A DNA stretch of 64,000 nt. Source: Bactrocera neohumeralis. Taxonomy: Eukaryota > Arthropoda > Insecta > Diptera > Tephritidae. The stretch is taken from the NCBI RefSeq assembly GCF_024586455.1, contig NC_065922.1:1736001-1800000 (forward strand), in the 5' to 3' direction. A program made the position numbers and the translations under genes. Below, in pieces: positions 58,580 through 64,000 of this stretch (positions within the stretch are counted from its first letter, which is position 1; every line of letters starts with the position of its first letter). The notes below the pieces were generated by a model, which was not told the origin of the DNA, made no database searches, and worked only from the letters and a program-made list of their open reading frames with translations.

Positions 58580-59420
58580 CACGGTCAACCAATGGCCGAA
58601 ACTTGCGTTTTGTCAAAGAGTCAAGTGCTGAACAAATTGAGCACGACAGACTGCAAGCGACATCTGTCAAATATTAAAATACACACGTTCTTATGGACAC
58701 AGTTATGTAGTTGTGCAGCTGGCTTAATAACTGTGTCCCTAAGAACGTGTGTATTCTAATATTTGTCGCGCTCATTGGTTCAGTACTTATGTGTCGAAAC
58801 ACTGATAGAAAATCGCCACAACATTGTGTTGTTGGTAGAAAATCCGAGCTGTGCCGAAAGAAACTAACAAACGATCGCCGATTGTTACCGCTTCCCTTGC
58901 TGCTCGAACAGCGTCGCCTACAAACCAGCGTAAATATGTATGAAGATGTATGCGCGTGCATACATATCGACGCAGATTTTTGCGAGTCACGGAAAAATAT
59001 TTTAGACAAATATTGTAAATCGACAACGGCTATGTTGCCACTTTTGTCACTTCTTTCTGTGAAGAATCATCAGAAAGTTGTTCAATTTATGATTTTTAGC
59101 TTTTGCCATCGTCGCGAAAAGACGCTTGTTGGCAAAGGCATGCTCGGGGAGATGTTACGGCGTCTGTTTTTATGAATGAAGCGAGGTCGCTTGTGGCATA
59201 TGCGCCTGCGTTTATGAATGAAATCGTTTTTGTTGTAAAATTTACTACATTAGGGCTTCGCCAATTCGGCTGCCATATTGACTTGTGCTGCTTCTGCTAT
59301 TTAGACAATTGTTGTTTTTGTAGAACAATGCTTCAATTTTTTGTTGGTGACATATTCACATGTGTACGCATATGTATGTTTGTATGCTTGTGCATTATTT
59401 GTTCGGCAATGTATGCAAAT
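58580..59420 (+). repeat. Unclassified repeat family, copy C
   Basis: This is the best-preserved plus-strand copy: CCAATGGCCGAA, the hairpin at 58668-58765, GTTGGTAGAAAATCCGAGCT, ATCGACGCAGATTTTTGCGA, GACGCTTGTTGGCAA, TCTGTTTTTATGAATGAA, ATGCGCCTGCGTTTATG, TTTTTTGTTGGTGACATA. No protein is evident. Confidence 0.65.
58668..58765. repeat. 98-nt hairpin: near-perfect inverted repeat with about 20-nt loop
   Basis: The left arm (58668-58706) contains ACACACGTTCTTATGGACAC and the right arm (58727-58765) its near-complement GTGTCCCTAAGAACGTGTGT. Arms are about 39 nt with few mismatches. Weaker complementarity extends outward to about 58622 and 58795, with an extra 25 nt on the left side. It could be a fold-back element core or a small-RNA precursor-like structure. 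Confidence 0.85.
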
Positions 59421-60229
59421 ATATGTACATATAAGTATATATGAATGTATGAACATGCAGATCAATGCGCGCGCATGTAATACATTATATTGATAAGTGA
59501 TAAAATCATGATTTGAATTTCTGAATGCGCACATGCGAATACATACATAATAAGATTATGATATGAGCATGTGCAGAGACATAAGATTAATATGATAGAA
59601 GATGGACATATGTACATACATACATATATGTAAGTATATGTACATATGTATATATTGTTGTGATAAATTTAATTTCTATTAGTAGGAAATATAATACAAA
59701 AATATTTATTAGAATAGTATATTATGTAAAAATCAAAGAAAATTATTAAATATGCAAGTCCAAATTGACGATAAATATTACTATGCATGCATTCATACAA
59801 AACTATACTCATATCATAATTATGTTTACATGTCAATATTGAATTGCCGACGGCAAAACGCAAAAGCATACATATTTGCACACATTGCGATTTCCAAGTT
59901 GAAAGAAAAATTGAAGCATGAAAATATCAATGATGTTTTTGGGTGATCATAAGGAGCATGCATACATATATTTATGTCTCTTCATATTCTTGGGTATGTG
60001 AGACAGAGAACATATGTGTTTTGTACACATTTTTCGGTGTCAAAAATGAAACAAAATATAAACAAACAAAACGAAATTCTTCGTTGGGAGTCTCTTCATA
60101 TTCTCTGCTTCGGCATATATGCCTTGTCATCATATGCCGTAAATACATATGTATATTTCTGTCTCTTCATATTCTCGGTTAGAATATATGAGAGAATTGT
60201 AAACAATGTTAAAATTGTGAAGCGAATTC
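59421..60229. other. AT-rich DNA with simple repeats
   Basis: ACAT-type repeats lie at 59605-59655. The 15-mer GTCTCTTCATATTCT occurs three times at 59976, 60090 and 60171. Open frames up to 114 codons here have no recognisable character. Confidence 0.5.
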
Positions 60230-60231
60230 CG

Positions 60232-60345
60232 ACCTACAATGTTAACAAATGCGGCGAATTCCCTTTCACGAATCTATCAAATGTTCGCAGTCGAACCTGC
60301 ACCTTCTCTATGTTTTAAGTTCTCTGGTTTTAAGTTCTCTGGTCT
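60232..60345 (+). repeat. Unclassified repeat family, partial copy D
   Basis: GCGGCGAATTCCCTTTCACG, then ATCTATCAAATG, CGAACC and GCACCTTCTCTATG match copy B's 5' module (58012-57890, minus strand). A local 15-bp tandem duplication (TTTTAAGTTCTCTGG, 60313-60342) is unique to this copy. Confidence 0.6.
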
Positions 60346-60437
60346 GACCAATATATTTACTTCTTGCGTACTGTCCTCGGCTCTTCCACATTGCGGCACC
60401 TGTGACTCAATTCTAGTGGGTTGCTAAGCATTTCAGT

Positions 60438-60556
60438 TCCCACTTCTCATTGCCTTGTTGTGTAGGGCGACCTCAGTGTGTAAATATTGAGCTCTAACTA
60501 TTCCCGATAACATTAGAGGTCGCCCAGAGCGGTAATGAAAAAGCGTTGGTCAGTCA
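60438..60556. repeat. Imperfect inverted repeat
   Basis: GGGCGACCTC (60465-60474) and GAGGTCGCCC (60516-60525) are perfect complements. Weaker pairing extends outward (CATTGCC with GGTAATG), giving arms of about 30 nt around a 41-51-nt loop. Confidence 0.75.
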
Positions 60557-60734
60557 TAGGGTGACTCCATTTAGAAAATGGACAGAGCGCCACCTGTACG
60601 TGAGGCTTAGCTGCACATATCTCAAATTTAAACCAGAAGCAAACAGCATTAAAAAGCATCCCGCATTCACAAGCAATTTCCTGTAACTTATCGAAATATG
60701 TCCGTGGTTGGTTTTGCTATAGACAGAGAACGTA

Positions 60735-61131
60735 TATTTATAAATATATTGATATCATATCATCGGCATACGCCAGCAGCTGTGCACTCTTATAAAAGAT
60801 TGTACCTGCTCGATTAAGTTCTGCAGCTCGATTTAGTTTCTCCAGCAGCAGGTTGAAGAAGTCGCACGATAGGGAGTCGATCAACCAGCTGGGTAGCGGC
60901 ACCTTCCTAATTAAGGGACCGGACATTCCAGGTGCATGTCCTTAAATCGTAGTCCTTATTTCCTTTGCCATGGACGTCATCAAAAGGGGGGTCCCTCATC
61001 AGAGGCTGTTTTGTCTTTTTCATTGGTACTGTTTTTTTACGTGGCGGGTCCCAACCCGGATGTTCTTAGGCTACCCAGAGGATACTTGATCTTGAAGTCC
61101 GGAAGTCGTGAGCTGCTTGAGCTATATGTAA
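60735..61131 (-). mobile_element. Non-LTR retrotransposon (RTE-like), internally deleted
   Basis: Read on the minus strand, the leader AAGTATCCTCTGGGTAGCCT and ACCCGCCACGTAAAAAAAC is followed by CCCCCCTTTTGATGACGTCC. At GCTGGTTGATC it jumps into the polymerase: SLSCDFFNLLLEKLNRAAEL, then GTIFYKSAQLLAYADDM with the catalytic YADD box (frame 60926-60738). Endonuclease and most of the polymerase are deleted, and the 3' end is lost near 60735. The leader matches that of the copy at 30868. Confidence 0.85.
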
Positions 61132-61810
61132 AAGAATCGTTTGTGGCCACTCTCAAGTGAATGGCGATCAGAGAACTTTCCTCACTTGCGTGAACTTCTA
61201 CACATGACTGCATCCTTCCAAACCAAATTCACTAAGTACAAATACCTTAAGCAGCCCTACCGACACTGTAAAAATCGATGAAATCGGAAGATAACACCGT
61301 CCACTCCCCATATAATTGTACTATTGAAAACTGCTAAAAGTGCGATAAATCAATGACTTAATGAAATAAATATATCAGAGATATACAATTTTAGATCCCA
61401 AATGATGCGCGACGGCTTATAGGAGCCGGGGTAAAAATTGGCACCGCCCAATTTTCTGTGAAATCGCATGTTTTACTAATAACAGTGCATCTTTGTGCAT
61501 AAAATAGATAAAATTGGGCGAAAACTTCACCTAGTACACATATAACTAATATCAGAATTTTTGAACGTCTGGCTGACCTTACTCTATATGATTGGGGGCA
61601 TTAATGAAACCCAGACGACATTTTTTCAGTGTGTGGCATGTTATTAGTATGTGGTGTTGGCAAAAATAGATGAAATCGGGTCGATATACCCCCATACTAC
61701 CCCCTACTACCCTCTACTTCCATATACTTTAGATAATGATTTTCGTGTTTTCTAACAAATCTTATGCCGAATTTGTTGGGGTCAGTGTATGAGTTTATAT
61801 TATATACATA
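61132..61810. other. Intergenic DNA, no gene recognised
   Basis: AT-rich, with two near-repeated phrases about ATGAAATCGG (61276 and 61670) suggesting an old repeat. It is not classifiable. Confidence 0.5.
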
Positions 61811-63328
61811 CAGTAGAATCCGGTTATAACGACTCCGCTTATAGTGTCCGTCCGGTTATTGCGACGAAAACTCGATGGCTTGGTTGGTCCCCATACAAAC
61901 TTATATGAAAGGGCCTCCGCTTAGTACGTCTCCGCTTTTAGCGACTAACCGCTTATACCGACGAAATTTTTCAGAATTCAACCGGATATAGCGACGAAAA
62001 AAAACAAATTCAGCGAAATAATGCCAACAAATTTAAGCATCAAACGATGTAATTAGAAATGTATGTATTTATCAGTGATCGGCACCCTTGCTTGTGTTCG
62101 TAGCAGCGACAGGAAGGCTCTTACACAGGTTTGGCCTATACTACGAAAAGATTTCACTGATGAGGAAATTTTTAATGCCGACGAAACTGGACTATTCTAC
62201 AAATTAACTCCAGACAAAACATTTAAATTTAAAAGTGAGAAGGAAAATTATTTTGAAGAAATCTGTTTATTTAAATTTTAATTTATAGGTGAAAAATGCA
62301 CTGGAGGGAAGCTGTCCAAGGAAAGGATAACTGTTGCAGCCTTATAAGAGTGGTAATATTAAAAAGCATTTATTGGTTATTGGAAAATCAAAGCGACCTA
62401 GATGCTTTAAAAATGTTAAGTCTTTGCCTGTTGACTACTATAGTAATCGCCGGGCATGGTTGACATCTACAATTATTATTAATTGGGTACGGAAAAAGAA
62501 GATGTTGCTATTAGTTGATAATTGTCCAGCCCATCCCTAAATTAGTGACCTAACGAATATCACATTAGTTTTCCTTCCACCAAATACGACATCTGTATTA
62601 CACCAATGGATGAAGGCATAATTCGAGTGATTTAATCAACTTGTCCCAGCAGCTCATGCTCAAATGATATTGAAATCGAAGATGACATTCCTCTATCGGT
62701 TTGGGCAAGAGCTCTAAAAAATCAGCTACCGATTTCAAAGGAAGAACTGGATGAATATGTTCTTATTGACAAGGTGACTTGTGAGGAACCTTCCGAAAAC
62801 AGAATTGTTGAAAATATATTAGATGATGGACAGGATAGCGACGAAAACGTGGAAGATCGAAATGAAGATGAGTCAGCACCTAGCGTTTTAGAGGCACTGA
62901 AGGCTGCAGAACTACTAAATAGATTTGTCCATTCGAGTTTTAATGACGAGAGTTTAACGCACAGCATCTCTCGTTTAAATAATGCGGTGCGCGACTGTTT
63001 TTACATGCCGACTGCAAAACAATCAAAAATTACTGATTATTTAAATTAAGAATAAAAAGTAAAAGAAAAGAAATTAATCTAGTTATATTAAGTTTATGAA
63101 TATCCGTTATATGTATACGACCTATTTTGAAAAACCAAGGATATTGAATTAAATTTTTTGTTTTGATTTAAAAATTAATTTGTTTTATTTTAAAAGTCTA
63201 TTACGAACATGGCAACCATAAAATAAACAAAAAAAATTTTTTTTTGCTCCTTCTGGTTATTGCGTCCTCCGGGTATAACGACGTAAGATCGTCGGTCCCT
63301 TGAAAGTCGTTATAACCGGAATCTACTG
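61811..63328 (+). mobile_element. pogo/Tigger-type DNA transposon, internally deleted
   Basis: The 24-bp terminal inverted repeats begin CAGTAGAATCCGGTTATAAC (left) and CAGTAGATTCCGGTTATAAC (right, read inward), with one mismatch, between TA dinucleotides (61809-61810 and 63329-63330) as expected of Tc1/mariner-class insertion. Motifs such as GGTTATTGCG and TATAACGACG recur inside both ends. The 1518-bp length and missing N-terminal DNA-binding domain show an internal deletion. Confidence 0.93.
62063..63049 (+). pseudogene. pogo/Tigger-type (DDE_1) transposase, broken
   Basis: Catalytic-core pieces in order: EEIFNADETGLFYKLTPDKT (first acid), CTGGKLSKERITVAAL, LLVIGKSKRPRCFKNVKSLP, MLLLVDNCPAHP (second acid), and FLPPNTTSVL near the third acid. 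Frame is lost at about 62330 and 62605 and a stop follows HP at 62538. A long acidic C-terminal frame ends KQSKITDYLN at 63049. A 54-bp intron-like segment (62235-62288) interrupts the first block. The N-terminal helix-turn-helix/CENP-B-type region is missing. Related fly and vertebrate proteins are jerky/Tigger-like. Confidence 0.85.
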
Positions 63329-64000
63329 TATATACACATATATTTCGATCATGTGGTTATCGTTTTGCATCCAAGGTATTTCCGTGAATTTGATTTTTAC
63401 AAGTTTCAACAGTGTAAAATATTCGGTTAAACCCGAACTTAGCCCTTCCTTACTTGCTCCTAGGTCCTTTGCCTTGAAATAGTCCTGCTTAGTATTAAAA
63501 CTCACATTGTAGAACTTCGAAAGTTCAAGTTGGGTACTCGATTCCAAAGCGGCGATTTTAGTGGAAGACACTCGTCGCCTGAAGTCATTGAATATTTTGT
63601 TCCAAATTTTAAAGTTCATATGAGCACATTTCAATATTCCACGAGTAGGCAATATGCAGCTGCTCACGTTGTCATAGAAAGTGAAGCGGCGGTTGGAGAT
63701 TGGTGGTCCCCCCTCGGCTTGGCTTAAACTCGCTACTTTCCCTTACGCAACGCAGCGCCTCCAGTTTGTCGCATATAAGCTTTGGGCGTGCGTGTGTGAG
63801 TTTGCTTCGAATTTGGCACAAACAGCACGCAGTGGCGTTTTGACACGTAACGGTAAGCGCGAATTTTTATTTTATAGATCTGCCGCACACGCATATCGAT
63901 ATAGGCGCATTAAAATTTAACAACCTTCTATAATACGCTTTCCGCCATGCCCAGCGCCTTAGCATTCATTCTAAACAATGGCGACAAATGAGAAACTGTT
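63329..64000. other. AT-rich DNA, no gene recognised
   Basis: A 114-codon minus frame (63667-63323) starts inside this stretch and runs up to the pogo right end. It shows no recognisable domain and crosses repeat-flank sequence. Nothing else is seen. Confidence 0.5.

Noticed and set aside
63323..63667. 114-codon minus-strand frame beside the pogo element
   Set aside because: It runs up to the transposon end, has no recognisable domain and no promoter or splice evidence.

Overview
This window looks like nuclear DNA of a higher fly, most likely a true fruit fly (Tephritidae). The evidence is its AT-rich composition, its dense ACATATGTACATA-type simple sequence, long introns with fly-type splice sites, an Inr+DPE core promoter, and transposon families that I associate with Bactrocera- and Ceratitis-type genomes. 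The species assignment is inference. There are no operons, bacterial genes, CRISPR arrays or rRNA genes, and I see no true tRNA gene.

One confident protein-coding gene is present, on the minus strand (coding span 50319 to 38329). I could join five coding exons (50319-45978, 45861-45774, 43325-43214, 41722-41282, 40170-38329). All junctions are GT-AG and the phases agree (1, 2, 0, 0). The total of 6825 nt is an open frame for a 2274-residue single-pass membrane protein: signal peptide, about 1420 residues of Ser/Thr-rich mucin-like ectodomain, one membrane helix (in exon 2), and an acidic, Pro/Ser-rich cytoplasmic tail of about 790 residues. I do not recognise the family and give no symbol. 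A candidate promoter (Inr TCAGTT with GGACG exactly at +28) lies on the same strand about 4 kb upstream, at 54280. The AT-rich stretch at 35860-38328 is the likely 3' UTR and downstream flank.

Left region (1 to about 35 kb): gene-poor intergenic DNA loaded with decayed mobile elements. These are a Helitron 3' end (7982-8232); a hAT-type element with a perfect 8-bp target duplication (13306-16396) that was itself hit by a Helitron (13437-15848); a second hAT element (18077-20110) whose transposase frame has only two stops; mariner remnants (20.1, 24.2 and 28.7 kb); two pieces of one endonuclease/reverse-transcriptase retrotransposon (28.0 and 30.9-31.6 kb); and three copies of dispersed dipteran repeats (8.3, 23.8 and 34.4 kb).

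Right region (51-64 kb): two more mariner remnants (51.5 and 52.4 kb); an extremely AT-rich degenerate repeat (55.2-55.5 kb); an unclassified repeat family in alternating orientation with a strong 98-nt hairpin (56.3-60.4 kb); a third retrotransposon piece (60.7-61.1 kb); and a pogo/Tigger-type DNA transposon with intact ends and what looks like its own 54-bp intron (61811-63328). A probable tRNA-derived SINE sits in an intron of the main gene (about 45.08-45.40 kb).
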